Assembly (NCBI GenBank): GCA_014529385.2
Contig: CM043950.1
Location: forward strand, 81,354,843 to 81,418,842
DNA length: 64,000 bases
Source of the DNA: Adiantum capillus-veneris
Lineage: Eukaryota; Streptophyta; Polypodiopsida; Polypodiales; Pteridaceae
Direction: 5' to 3'
Made by a program: the position numbers and the translations under genes. Below, one piece after another: positions 11,798-23,650 of this stretch (within the stretch, counting starts at the first letter, position 1; each line of letters starts with the position of its first letter). Under the pieces are notes generated by a model. That model was given only the letters and a program-made list of their open reading frames with translations, searched no databases and had not been told where the DNA came from.

Positions 11798-13800
11798 TAA
11801 GCAATATCCTGATAGACACCTTGAGGGTTTTACCAAGTAAGTTCCCTTCAGCAGGCAGATAACATACTACATAGATGAAGCTATGTCCAGGGCTAGAGAG
11901 AGATATCCTCAGCATGTAATCAGCTGCCTCCGGATCAACACCTACACATTCTCATACAGCAAGCAAGTGCTCATTGCCAGCAATCCCTTTGACTGCATCT
12001 AATCCCAGCAAGCAAGGGTTTCCTCCCTTGAATCACAGGTATCAAAAAAAACATGTGGGCAGTCATACCAATGACAAAAATGAACAGAAATGACTCCATC
12101 TCATAACCATTCTTGATAATTACAGAAGTCTACAGCCAGCAGCATTGGTTGCAAGAGCCCTTCCTCTTTCACAACTCATCAGCCGTAACCTGTACGCCTA
12201 CAATCTTGCAAAGGCTCTTCAATGGCTTTACATAACTGATTCTGGCCTTGCATGTTTTATGCAGACCATACAGCATGCGAGGATTATGGTGACACTTCGC
12301 TTCACGAAGCTCTTACACGCCCTATAGTGAACGGTGGGCCTCGTCAAATTCATTAGCTTTCGACAATACATCTATCAAGTTGTTGTTCTTCATTATGCTC
12401 GTACTGCCTTAAGGCTGATACATCAAGGTGTATCAGGTCCTTGTGAACTTTTTTTAAGGCTCCTGTATGTAAGGTGTATCTGGTTTGCAAGCACTTCTTA
12501 GCATCTAGGATTACTATGACACAATGCTTAGCAAAGATGCTTATCAGGTTCATTTGCCTTGAGCAGGCCATCTGTCATGCTCCTGTAGATGATCTTGTTT
12601 AGGCTGCGTCCCCTTTTGAAATCTGGGTTAGTTCATCAAGGGTCTTATAATCGTCCTTAACCTGCTCTTTCAAGCAGGCTGCTATTTGTTGCATACGCAT
12701 TTGCATTTCATGATGAAGTCAATGCATCTCTTCACTTGGGCGAGCCAGAAACCTGACATTTTGCAAGCACTTTTCAAACTCACTATGCTTAATGACTAAT
12801 GATAGGCATGTGCACCTTATGCCCTTCTGCATCTAAGGGCAAAATTTACAATTGCCCTTCCGATGAACAAAAGAAAAATTTGCATACGACGTTAAAAAAT
12901 TTTCTTGGTTGTCCCAATCAAGTGTTAGAAAAAAACCGGGGTACAGTGTATTTTAACCGGCTAAAATCACAAAATCTTGGTTAGATTTTGAGCTTGCCTC
13001 CAAGAAAACCAGTAAATTTACATAAGTTTTAGTGTGAGTACCGGCAAAAGCTTCAAAATTTGACCTAAAAACCGGTAGAATTTCAACTTTGCCCTTATTT
13101 TCTTCCGTTACGAAAAATGTATTTTTCTAGCCCTGGTCCCAGTTCTCTCTCGAGTATAGGTCTTGGGTTCAAGACACCTCAAATAGATCTTTTAGGTCTC
13201 TTGAAATGGTTCTTATGACGTCAAAGTTTTTTCTTGATTACCCTAGTTCCCTTTGGAGTATAGGTCTTGGGTTCATGACACCTCAAATAGATCTTTTTGT
13301 CTCTTGAAATGGTTCCTACACATTCAATTTTTTTTCTTGATTATCCTAATTCTCTCTAAAGTATAGGTCTTGGGTTCAAAACTCGTCGAATAGATCTTTT
13401 AGGTCTCTTGGAATTGTTTCTATGTTGTCAAATCTTTTTCTCTTCTCACTCTTTACTCAAAGACCTACTAAATAAACGATGTTTAATCAAACACCGTATT
13501 GTCTCTCTCTAAACTCTCCAATTTCCATGGTGCTAAAACATTGCTTGAAAAAATATTCTAAAACTTCCAGGAATCTGTAGACACTAAACAATCTCTATTG
13601 AGAAGGCACAATCATTCGCAAACTTACAATATAGGGATACTTTGGTTTTATAAATTCATAACCAACTATCATGCTGTTTAAATACACTAGTACCAAATAT
13701 GAGAGTACAAAAAGTCCAGAAAAAAGATGGTTCTAGAAATAGACTAGGGACTTGAGCGCGGTTCCCTTGGTACCGTCTAAACAGTAATGTCAAAGAAAAT
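11798..13800. repeat. Dispersed repeat block part B, copy 1
   Basis: Matches 19937-21918 from GCAATATCCTGATAGACACC to GTAATGTCAAAGAAAATG, with small indels. The short ORFs seen in both copies (for example 12145-12327 and its twin 20271-20453) are explained by recent duplication rather than coding constraint. The segment 12353-12720 on the minus strand reads in pieces as a Gln/Met-rich peptide (E-M-Q-M-R-M-Q-Q), which could be a decayed exon, but I do not recognise a family. Confidence 0.85.
13119..13440. repeat. Three tandem units of about 104 bp
   Basis: The phrase GTATAGGTCTTGGGTTC recurs at 13154, 13258 and 13361, each followed by ATAGATCTTTT and a CTCTTG(A/G)AAT(G/T)GTT block. The same triplet is kept in the second block copy at 21245-21560, so the triplication predates the block duplication. 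Confidence 0.85.
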
Positions 13801-14196
13801 GAGCACAGATAGACCACTGTCAGAGCCATACAAAGTAGTGAATCACCTCCTTTGGTGGCGAATCCTAAAATCTAGAACATCATGATCCTACAAAGAAAGC
13901 GTCATATGCAAGTTAAGAGAGACTATTTAACCACTATCAAGTTAAGCTAGTAAAAATAGAGTTTTGGAACCGGTGGAATACAGGCTTAAGTAATAAGCGT
14001 TCGCCCAACACTGGAAAAGAAACTCAAGAGGCAAAACAATTAGCGCATGTTGCGAGCTTTAGGCAGCTATCAGAAGCCCACGTCTCAATAGAGCTGGCCG
14101 CTAGTAGCCACAAGCCTGGAAGCCTGAAGGTGGTGTCTTGTGGGGCTTGGGTGCCAAGCCCATAGTGAGCTCGGAGTGACAATGGTGAACAAGGCC

Positions 14197-14200
<4 letters not shown>
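13801..14200. other. Unassigned sequence
   Basis: I see no gene, repeat end or element signature here. It separates repeat part B from the GA microsatellite and LINE fragment. Confidence 0.4.

Positions 14201-14274
<74 letters not shown>
14201..14274. repeat. (GA)n microsatellite abutting a LINE 3' end
   Basis: About 74 bp of pure GA. On the minus strand it is a (TC)n run directly following the conserved 3' end of the LINE fragment at 14275-15240. A second copy of that 3' end at 38447 has the same arrangement. Confidence 0.9.
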
Positions 14275-14277
<3 letters not shown>

Positions 14278-15240
14278 GAAATGTTATATTAACGTCTTCA
14301 AAAGGCCAAAATGTCCTATCAGACCAATGATCAATCTGTTACAAAATGGTGAATCTAATACCACGTCTGGGTACAAAAGAGCTAGAACAAAGATACTACT
14401 ACTAAAATCCATCCTCATTTGCACTCATTTGCACTCTAGATGTTGAGAGAGTATGGCTCGAATCCTCGACTGTAGTCTCCGTCAATGCTCTCTCCTCAAT
14501 CGTGGCCATCTGGATCTCCATAGCTCCGGTGCTCGGTCGATGAGAGTGCCGGTAGTGGTCGAATGAGTGTGGGCCGAGCTCTGCACTGATGGCTGATCCT
14601 CTGGCTGTCCCATATCTAGTGAAAAGAAACCTGTAATCTGTCTCTGGGACTGTCTCTCTCTCTCCCCCCCATAAAGTGTCTCTATATCTGTGTAACTCAA
14701 GTAGATATAGCCCAAAACATCTCTCATTCTCATAACTCACGACCCTAGAGAAAGGACCGAAACCCTCTCTGAATAAGTAGTGGAAAAGGCCCCGTATCTC
14801 ATAGTACACTATGCAATGACATATGTAATGTAGCTCTGTCTCTGGCTCTAGCTGGCATAAGCAGCATATCTTGCTGTCTGCTGGTATTCCTTTGAATCTA
14901 ATAGTCTCAATCTCCAGCTGATGTGAGGATGTGCATATCTGACCAATGGCACACCGCAAACCATGAGACACGTCCATGTAGCTGGGTCGAATCATAAACC
15001 CATCTCTTGTGAGGTGAAGAAGATGCTTGTCACAAACGGGAGCGCATGACAATATAAAATACATTCGGATAAATAGGATTTCACTTATTACTATAGCCAA
15101 AGGATATAGAGAGAAATAAATAGAGAGAGAGATAGAGAGTGAGAAGATCGACACAGTACTGGGGACCAGAAGATGGGCCGGTCCCCCCGTAATAGTATCT
15201 TTATTACTGAGGAGAAGTCTATACAAGCACTTGAACTGAA
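14275..15240 (-). pseudogene. 5'-truncated LINE, ORF2 C-terminal end
   Basis: The minus-strand ORF 15226-14402 has, from about residue 70, a Leu/Ile/Glu-rich segment and a zinc-binding cluster: C-x2-C at I-C-C-L-C, then H-Y-I-C-H-C. It is followed by a conserved Y-Y-E-I-R-G-x-F-x-Y-L-F-R-E-G-F-G-P block. This layout is that of the zinc-binding tail (zf-RVT-like) of plant LINE ORF2 proteins. The RT domain is absent. The 80 or so upstream residues in the same ORF look like chance reading. The family has a second copy at 38447-39030, sharing GAAATGAAATGTTATATTAA at its 3' end. Confidence 0.7.
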
Positions 15241-15284
15241 CGTATTACCACGTTCGTTCTAGAATAAGACTCGTAGTTTTGTCA

Positions 15285-16445
15285 TTGAAGGACAGGTGGA
15301 TAAAGTGTGCAAATGTAAGAAAGCTTTGTATGGGTAAAAGCAATCTCCTCGTGCTTGGTATGAGAAAGCAGGGACTCATTTGGTCAAACAAGGCTTTTGT
15401 AACAGTCCAACAGAAAGCACATTGTATATAAAAGTGTAAGGGCGATGTACTTCTCATTGTTGTTCTATATGTGGATGATTTTGATCACTAGTACGAATGA
15501 GGCACATATTGCTGAATTTAAGGCTCATTTGAATGCTACTTTCAAGATGAAATATTTGGGACTACTGCATCATTACTTGAGCATACAGTTTAAGCAGTGT
15601 GATGGTGGTATTTCCTTGTGCCAAATGAGCTACATAGAATCATTACTATGTGAGTTTGGACTTAAGGATTGTAAACCTATTGCTACTCCCATGGAAATAG
15701 GTTTGAAATTGAGTCTTCATGATGCTGGTGATCATGTCGATGTCATTCTTTACCAAGTAGTTGTTGGATACCTTATTTATGTATGCAACACGAGGCATGA
15801 TATTCAGTTTTCAGTCTCATAGGTCGGAACATTTATTCTTAGCCCAGGGTGTAAACATTGGCAGGTTGTCAAGAGGATTTTTCACTACTTGAGTGGCACT
15901 TTACATCTTGGGTTGTTTTATCCCAAGGGAGGATCATTGCCGCCAGATTTACACACTTTTTGCGACTCAGATTACGCTGGTTGTTTTGATACACCAATGT
16001 CCACAAGTGGTTTTTGTTTCATGCTCGACAGTTCGTGCAAATCATGGTTGAGCAAGAAGCAACCTACTGTGGCCACTTCCAATTGTGACATTGAGTGCAT
16101 GACAGTTGTGAGACTGAGTATAGGGCAATCGTCACATCGACGGTTGAGTGTGTACGGCTCAGACGCCTTATGACTGATTTGGGTATTCGACAAGACACTG
16201 CCAACATCATCTATAGTAACAGTCAGAGCGCATTGACAGTTGCAAGGAACCCAATTTTTCATGCTCACACAAAGCACATTGAGATGCATTATCCCTATGT
16301 CAAGGAAAGAATCTCAGCAGGAGAGATCAACTTGGCTTATGTGCCAACAAAGGACAACCTTGCAGATCTGTTCACAAAGGCATTGCCTCATGAGAAGTTT
16401 GAAGCTTTCCGCAAAGCTTTGGGCTTACTCCCCTTTGTGGATTGA
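15285..16445 (+). pseudogene. Ty1/copia pol, 3' half (RT to RNase H)
   Basis: Decayed pol. It opens inside RT at K-C-K-K-A-L-Y-G and continues through the Y-V-D-D region, which is broken by a small deletion near 15475. It then reads H-H-Y-L-S-I-Q-F-K-Q and D-S-D-Y-A-G-C of RNase H (about 15965), and ends with the typical copia terminus V-P-T-K-D-N-L-A-D-L-F-T-K (about 16335-16375). Frames shift at least three times, and a small duplication near 16090-16110 repeats the C-(D/E)-x-E junction. The first 320 bp overlap the end of the minus-strand copy at 30546-30868, which belongs to the same family and supplies the 5' half. Confidence 0.88.
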
Positions 16446-16522
16446 TCATGCACTCAAGGCATGGCACTTCTCTATACATTATGTGCTAGCTCTCATTCAC
16501 CGCATCACTCCCAAGGGGGATT

Positions 16523-16743
16523 TGTTACCACACATATGTAATAGTGATGTGTGTGAACATACTTAGGACTGTTGGAGCATTTTTTCCCTCACTAGGAAGT
16601 TTTTTCCCCTGTGCATTGTTTATATGCCCATCACTCGCTAACTTATCTTTCATTTGTGCACTAAGCATTGCTACTCTCTGTTGTGTGCCTTGAGCTTCTT
16701 CGTCTTCTCCAAGTTGTGTTTTCGTACAACCCTATTTCCAACA
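16523..16743 (+). repeat. Copia 3' LTR (221 bp)
   Basis: Begins TGTTACCACACATATG after a purine tract (CAAGGGGGA) and ends ATTTCCAACA. It matches the 226-bp LTR at 34343-34568 read on the minus strand, including TAGTGATGTGTGTGAACA and CTTCTCCAAG. It is the downstream LTR of the fragment at 15285-16445. Confidence 0.88.
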
Positions 16744-17417
16744 AGAAGCTGCACCAATTTCAAGCTATGCTTGTACGAGAGATGGTGTTGGGTTGAGGGT
16801 GAGTGTTTAGATATCAAGCTCGACACATGCTATACATGAATAACTTCTCAGCTACATTCATTAATCGCACATGGTAACAAACACGAGAATCATTAATAAT
16901 GACAATACAATTGGACTTCGCTAGCTTGGTCTACCTACCAAGAGTGATGGCCACTTATCTAGCTAGCTCACTCACTGGCGGTTTCACATTGACCACCATT
17001 GTACATAAGTCTTACTTAGTTGTATTTCCTACTCATGTTTCATAGACCATCTTCTTATTTCAAGTAGTTAAGAAGAAGCTACTTTGTGCATCCATCTCCA
17101 TTGTGTGGTGTCTTAGCAGTGTGGATTGTGTTTGTAGGGTGGATATGGTCTGTGGTTACATGATTGTCACCATCATTAGTGACATGGTGGCTACAACTTG
17201 CATTGTCCTTACAAGGAGGATGTCTTGCAAGAGATGGTCAAATGCCACCTATATCCTTGTACTTACTCTCTTTGGGGGATGATTAGAGATGGCCTATTTG
17301 GCCGCCTCCTGGTTCCAAGTGGTCTATCCCTTTGCCATGAGTAGCCATGTGCAATGAATCTACTGAGAATGTCTCACAAAATTACTTGTAGCAATGATGG
17401 CATACTCAATGAGATTC
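16744..17417. other. Unassigned sequence
   Basis: No coding region or repeat signature recognised. It is the flank into which the hAT-type element at 17426 was inserted. Confidence 0.4.
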
Positions 17418-17425
17418 AAATGCAC

Positions 17426-18100
17426 CAGGGTAGTTTTCGTTCGACGTACGGGACGTCTAGTACCGTTCGGTCGGACCCGTTCCGTTCCGTACGTTTAGTA
17501 CGTTCTGTACGATCGAAAAATGTAGCCGTTTATGACCGTTGGCGGCAGTTTTTGCACGTGTTAGTGGGCGTTTAGGGAGCCATTTTGGAGCATGTTTGCA
17601 ATCATGTGGCATGTACCAATGCCTATTGCCATGCTCTCCCTCTCACATCCATAATGCCCCATGCTCTCCCTCTCCCATGCTCTTCCTCTTCCTATAATCT
17701 ATTTAAGCAACTCCTCCACCTTGTTCTCAACACAACTTACAAGCTACAAGCTCTAGCCTCTCAATCCTCTCATCATCCATGTGCTCCCATTGAAGCTCTC
17801 AAGTGACAAGGCTCAAGCTTTCCTTCTCTCCCTTGGGTTTCTCCCCCTCAAGCTCCCATTGAAGCTCTCGAGTCTCAAGTGACAAGCTCTCCATCGTCTC
17901 TCCCTCTCAAGCTCTCATAATTGTAATCTGTCTAAATGTCAAGTTTCTTTAAGGCCTAAGCCTTAGGCTTAAGAATTATTTGTTTTTTTTTATTTTGAAC
18001 GTACATAACGTCATCGTACATCATAATTTTTTTTAGTTCGTTTAGTACCGCACATCGTTGTACGTGTACAAAACGTACGAGACCGTACGAGACCACCCCG
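17426..18100. mobile_element. Non-autonomous hAT-type DNA transposon (675 bp)
   Basis: Flanked by a perfect 8-bp direct repeat AAATGCAC at 17418-17425 and 18101-18108, the duplication length of hAT elements. Ends are CAGGGTAGTTTTCG on the left and, reverse-complemented, CGGGGTGGTCTCG on the right, an imperfect inverted repeat starting C(A/G)GGGT as in hAT. Both subterminal regions (17445-17515 and 17998-18092) are packed with CGTACG/GTACG words. The middle (17570-17990) is CT-rich and holds a TATTTAAG motif near 17699 and a twofold CTCCCATTGAAGCTCTC. There is no transposase, so it would depend on an enzyme encoded elsewhere. Confidence 0.82.
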
Positions 18101-18108
18101 AAATGCAC

Positions 18109-18776
18109 ATATGTGTGCTTGGTTTAGGGGGAGACACTATTAGTCATGACATAAAATATTGTTGTCCACTTATTACTTGGCTTGATTGCTACGAACTCCC
18201 CATCCATCCATTATGGTACTTCTATTGCCCCCATTTCATTGCTTTATGTTTTTTCACCCTCATATTAGCTTTCTAAAATTCCAACCTAGCACTAGTCTCA
18301 TTCATTTTCTTGTCGATCACGTTCACCTTCGATGTTAGAAGAGCTTGCATTTCCTTCGAGTACTTTAAACCTTCCAAACACCATCTGATCCATACAATAC
18401 CTTTTCTACGATGTTATGTAACCTTTTTTCTAGGGAAGTTTGGAAGTGTCAAATCGTCTTGGTAGCATAATACTTTAAACACTCAGCCCTAGGCTCCCAC
18501 ACTCTTGCCATTAATGCCAACCACTCATTTGAAAAGCTATTCAATAAGTAACAAGAATTCATCACCAAGCTCTAACTTCTTACCCTTTGGCCAAAGGTAT
18601 TTTATTTTGCTTGTTTCCTCAAGGCCACCCTTTCTGCCCGTGTAATCATAAGGTGCACAAAAATGACCTTATATTGGGAGCTAAAATACATGTTCCTACA
18701 TTGAATTGCAAGATGATAATTTAAAGGGCCAATTGTCTCCAAGAAGTTTGTCAAAAAGCCAAATTGTCAAAAAAAG
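18109..18776. other. Unassigned sequence
   Basis: No gene, LTR or inverted-repeat signature recognised between the hAT-type element and the second repeat block. Confidence 0.4.
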
Positions 18777-19936
18777 GTTTGTCAAAAAGCACAATCAACA
18801 TCGATAGAATAGAGAAAAATAGTTAACTTCTTAATCTGCATCAACTATCACATTTTCCATGCCTAATAACAATTGTGCCAACAAATAAGGTCACATCGTT
18901 TTAAGGTCCAGGAATCAAACTTGCGTCTTTACGCGCGCACACATCCACCCTAACCACTAGATTATAATCCCATTGAATCTCACACCATTTATTGCTCAAG
19001 CATGCCATCAAATTTAGCATAGATATTAACATTTAACACATGAAAGTAGGAGCCATGCCTTCAAAACTTTTGAACTCTTCGAAGGGTGAGGTCATGGAGC
19101 AAGCTTAATGGAAACCTACAATGCGAGTCTTCAGGTGAGTACAAGACAAGTTTGATAAACCAATTGAAGATTCCTGCAAAGAAGAAGATCTTATTCAGAA
19201 TTGGCTATGCATGACTTCAGGGTTCTTATTTAAAAGAAGAGATACATTCAAGAAAATCAAAATAAACAACCATCAGCACTTTGCATTTTTAAAGGAACAG
19301 ACTTTCTGTGCTAGTACCACCTGAATCTAGCCCATGTTTCTTTCTTCTTTCTTTTTGTGCTGGCTTCTTTCACGAGTTTATCTCAGGAGAAAAATTGGGA
19401 TTGATGTAGTTTAATCATGTCATGTATGATGGGTTGAAGAACAATCCTAGGTAGTGTTACACTACATTTCTCCATTTTTTTACACAAAATCCCTCCTGCT
19501 ATTTTCTCTTCTCATCCATTGTCAACCTTTTTTTTGTTTCCATTGTACATCCACCCATTCAATTATATGCATTTGAGTTAATGAATACAGCCCGGGACAA
19601 CAACCTACTATCATTGTCAACCTTTGAAAACCCACCTGTTGCCTCAAAATCACTTTTGCTGCTTCTGAGGACAAAAGCAATTTAGAGTGGGGGTAATGGT
19701 AGCCGACAACAACCAATCAACAATCAAAGATGGTCAAAGCAAAGCCAACCATTGCCAAAGAAAGCCAGAGTAGGTAAATCCATGCTAAAGTGCTGCTAAT
19801 AAGTTAAACCAAGCAATATACGTACAAGGACCATATTTTTACATGTTGCTAGATTCTTGAGGTCAAAATAGTCACATGTTAAAAAGTCTATCATGGAGTG
19901 GCCAAGTATGGTACTCCAGTAGTTTTTTGGAATGGA
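18777..19936. repeat. Dispersed repeat block part A, copy 2
   Basis: Partner of 1-1228. It differs by an extra segment at about 18818-19090 that contains a tRNA-like SINE head, a different insert near 19446-19505 that includes the inverted repeat GTAGTGT-T-ACACTAC, and only one GGCTTCTTTCACGAG motif. It joins part B directly at about 19936. Confidence 0.85.
18903..18970 (-). mobile_element. tRNA-derived SINE head
   Basis: On the minus strand an A-box-like TAGTGGTTAGGGTGG is followed about 30 nt later by a B-box-like GTTTGATTCCTGG, the RNA polymerase III internal promoter layout of tRNA-derived SINEs. It lies inside the segment 18818-19090 that is missing from the other block copy, as expected for an insertion. 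I could not identify the tail or target duplication. Confidence 0.55.
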
Positions 19937-21918
19937 GCAATATCCTGATAGACACCTTGAGAGTTTTACCAAGTAAGTTCCCTTCAGCAGGCAGAGAACA
20001 TACTACATAGATGAAGCTACGCCCAGGGCTAGAGAGAGATATCCTCGGCATGTAATCAGCTACCTCCGGATCAACACCTACACATTCTCATACAGCAAGC
20101 AAGTGCTCATCGCCAGCAATCCCTTCGACTGCATCTACTCCCAGCAAGCAAGGGTTTCCTCCCTTGAATCACAGGTATCAAAAAAAACATGTGGGCAGTC
20201 ATGCCAATGACAGAAATGACTCCATCTCATAACCATTCTTGATAATTACAGAAGTCTACAGCCAGCAGCATTGGTTGCAAGAGCCCTTCCTCTTTCACAA
20301 CTCATCAGCCGTAACCTGTACGCCTACAATCTTGCAAAGGCTTTTCAATGGCTTTACATAACTGATTCTGGCCTTGCATGTTTTATGCAGACCATACAGC
20401 ATGCGAGGATTATGGTGACACTTCGCTTCACGAAGCTCTTACACACCCTATAGTGAACGGTGGGCCTCATCAAATTCATTAGCTTTCGACATCGACAATA
20501 CATCTATCAAGTTGTTGTTCTTCATTATGCTCGTACTGCCTTAAGGCTGATACATCAAGGTGTATCAGGGCCTTGTGAACTTTTTTAAAGGCTCCTGTAC
20601 GTAAGGTGTATCTGGTTTGCAAGCACTTCTTAGCATCTAGGATTACTATGACACAATGCTTAGCAAAGATGCTTATCAGGTTCATTTGCCTTGAGCAGGC
20701 CATCTGTCATGCTCCTGTAGATGATCTTGTTTAGGCTGCGTCCCCTTTTGAAATCTGGGTTAGTTCATCAAGGGTCTTGTCAACGTCCTTAACCTGCTCT
20801 GTCAAGCAGGCTGCCATTTGTTGCATACGCATTTGCATTTCATCTTGAGCATGTCGTGATGAAGTCAATGCATCTCTTCACTTGGGCGAGCCAGAAACCT
20901 GACATTTTGCAAGCACTTTTCAAACTCACTATGCTTAATGACTAATGATAGGCATGTGCACCTTATGCCCTTCTGCATCTAAGGGCAAAATTTACAATTG
21001 CCCTTCCGATGAACAAAAAAAAAAATTGCATACGATGTTAAAAAATTTTCTTGGTTGTCCCAGTCGGTGTTAGAAAAAAACCGGGGTGCAGTGTATTTTA
21101 ACCGGCTAAAATCACAAAATCCCGGTTAGATTTTGAGCTTGCCTCGAAGAAAAACCAGTAAATTTACATAAGTTTCAAAATTTGACCTAAAAACTGGTAG
21201 AATTTCAACTTTGCCCTTATTTTCTTCGGTTAGGGAAAATGTATTTTTCTAGCCCTGGTCCCAGTTCTCTCTCGAGTATAGGTCTTGGGTTCAAGACACC
21301 TCAAATAGATCTTTTAGGTCTCTTGAAATGGTTCTTATGACGTCAAAGTTTTTTCTTGATTATCCTAGTTCCCTTTGGAGTATAGGTCTTGGGTTCATGA
21401 CACCTCAAATCTCATATAGATCTTTTATGTCTCTTGAAATGGTTCCTACACATTAAATTTTTTTTCTTGATTATGCTAATTCTCTCTAAAGTATAGGTCT
21501 TGGGTTCAAAACACGTCAAATAGATCTTTTAGGTCTCTTGGAATTGTTTCTATGTTGTTAAATCTTTTTCTCTTCTCACTCTTTATTCAAAGACCTACTA
21601 AATGAACGATGTTTAATCAAACACCGTATTGTCTCTCTCTAAACTCTGCTAAAACATTGCTTGAAAAAATATTCTAAAACTTCCAGAATCTGTAGACACT
21701 AAACAATCTCTGTTGAGAAGGCATAATCATACTCATGGGCATTCGCAAACTTGCAATATAGGGATACTTTGGTTTTATAAATTCATAACCAGCTATCATG
21801 CTGTTTAAATACACTAGTATCAAATATGAGAGTCCAGAAAAAAGATGGTTCTAGAAATAGACTAGGGACTTGAGCGCGGTTCCCTTGGTACCGTCTAAAC
21901 AGTAATGTCAAAGAAAAT
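19937..21918. repeat. Dispersed repeat block part B, copy 2
   Basis: Partner of 11798-13800, including the three 104-bp tandem units (21245-21560). It ends at the same word, GTAATGTCAAAGAAAATG, after which the two loci differ. 21919-22108 is unassigned. Confidence 0.85.
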
Positions 21919-22108
21919 GCGAACACATCCTCTCCAAGCCTCCCAAGGTTGCAAAAGCTCTAGTCACTCTAGTCTCTGCTGCTCTCCCCAAAGAAAACCT
22001 CGGCCCAGTGAAGACAACCCCAAGGTAAGTGTATGCATCTGTATACTCTACAATCTCCTGACTTTATGTGAAAGTCGGTGTTGATCTCCCGATCCACTGT
22101 GGTGTGGT

Positions 22109-23205
22109 GCATATCCTCTGGTTGCACATAGCATGATCATAAGATTACAGTCAGAACCCACAAGGAGCATTTTCTAGTGCATTAAACCTATTTTCCCTAT
22201 TTTTGACATTTTTCGGTTATTATTTTTAAGTGACTTTTGTTGGAAACTAGGTAGGGCAATTTTGCTAAGTTTGTATATATAGAAACCTAGCGCTAGCACT
22301 TTCTGGCAGAAGAGACAACAGGAGCACTTGCTCAACAGGCACCTTCTCAGCAAGACCCCCAACAGAGGAACTCTAGCGTTTTGCAACAGGCAAGACCTAG
22401 CGTTTTCAGCAAAAGACAAATCAACCAGAGCTTTGCACTTGCACTTTCCTGGCGACAGTAGTACCTAGATCAACCTTGGCATCTTTACATTGCAGAGCAG
22501 CCCGGCAACAACAGGACAAGAGATCCCTAGCGTTTTTGCAACAAGGACAAGAATTCAGCCCCTAGCGTTTTTGGTTTGCAAATCAACTTCAGTGTTTTGC
22601 TAGATCTTCGCAACGGAATCAGCCCTAGACTCAGCGTTTTCAGCTTTCAGCAGTTAGAACCCACAGAAGAAGTCCCAAACCTCGTAGATCTCACCTTCCC
22701 GCGGCAGATCCTCGCCGCACGATCAGATCCAGCACAGTTTGCAGATTCAGCCCGGACAACGCAGATTTCAGCATTTGCGTTTTCAGCGCATCATCGTCGC
22801 ATCGTCTTCATCGACATCGTCACCGACATAGAGTCGGAATTCAGCAAATAAAGATTTGCAGCTTTCAGCCCTTAGCATTTTCAGATTTCAGCCCGTCTCG
22901 TCGTCGACATCGTTGGCAAGTCCAAGCATTGTAGAGATTTGTGCAATCAATAGTAGACCGCTCTCGCCATAGAGAGTGGGGCCTTCGGAGGAGAGTTTGA
23001 CAACATTCTGGTGTCATATTCTTCTCTCTCTATCTCTCAGTCTCAGCACCTTCATTCACAGTGTTCACCACTTTGTATGTGTCCATAGAACTCTCTCACT
23101 AAAGGAACGGAAGGCTCTCCCTTCCGTAAGTAAAAAAAACCCTTGAGCACAGTTCGGAGCACTCATCTTGAACAAAGTTCAACATTCATTCCACTCCACC
23201 TTACA
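22109..23205 (+). repeat. G2 5' LTR (left end truncated)
   Basis: Matches 25148-26263 from TGCATATCCTCTGG to the terminal TACA. It contains the TATA box, then a long run of degenerate CCTAGCGTTTT/CAGC units, then a GAGAGTGGGGCC block. It ends exactly before TTGGTATCAGAGC. Confidence 0.92.
22273..22281 (+). promoter_or_regulatory. TATA box of G2 5' LTR
   Basis: TATATATAG within the LTR, kept at 25317-25325 in the other LTR. It lies upstream of the CCTAGCGTTTT array, so that array would be transcribed as leader RNA. Confidence 0.65.
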
Positions 23206-23221
23206 TTGGTATCAGAGCTTT
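23206..23221 (+). other. G2 primer binding site (initiator-Met type)
   Basis: TTGGTATCAGAGCTTT directly after the LTR end, a perfect match to the TGGTATCAGAGC primer site widely used by plant LTR retrotransposons. Confidence 0.9.
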
Positions 23222-23650
23222 GGTAGTGTTGTGTATCACTCAAGGAAAGAACCACAAGAACCAGAGATTTTTTTTTGCTTGTTGCGGTCGCACGTAACCC
23301 AAGTCCACTTGGGCGTGTCGATTCCTAATCATGTTTTTGAAGAGTGACAGGAAACCCAAGAAAGAACGGCTTGTCCAGCCTCCCCTTGTGCCTCTATTCA
23401 CTCATGAGAGCGGACCATGCACTTAGCGGCCGGCCAATCGACGTGATGTGGGAAAAAGCAACCTTGGTGTGAGCGCAAGGCCGCCAAGGGGTGCGCCCGC
23501 GGAAAAGAGAAGAGCTTGGGTGAAGAGAAGATCCTTCTCTAATACAGATTGCAAGCGAAAGAAGAACCTCACGACCCCCAAGAACCCAAGAACCCAAGAC
23601 CCACAAGATCCCAAGTTCCTTGTGAACTTAAGAACCCAAGACTTCAGTGG

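Noticed and set aside
12145-12327. 60-residue ORF present in both B blocks (twin at 20271-20453)
   Set aside because: Identity is explained by duplication of the whole block; the surrounding non-coding DNA is equally similar and there is no recognised domain.
13119-13440. CRISPR-like array
   Set aside because: Units are long, adjoining and diverged, without constant repeat and unique spacer alternation; the context is eukaryotic.
18903-18970. Functional tRNA genes at 18903, 27525 and 27820
   Set aside because: Only A- and B-box-like parts fit; acceptor and anticodon stems do not pair, and two lie inside insertions, so SINE heads are the better reading.
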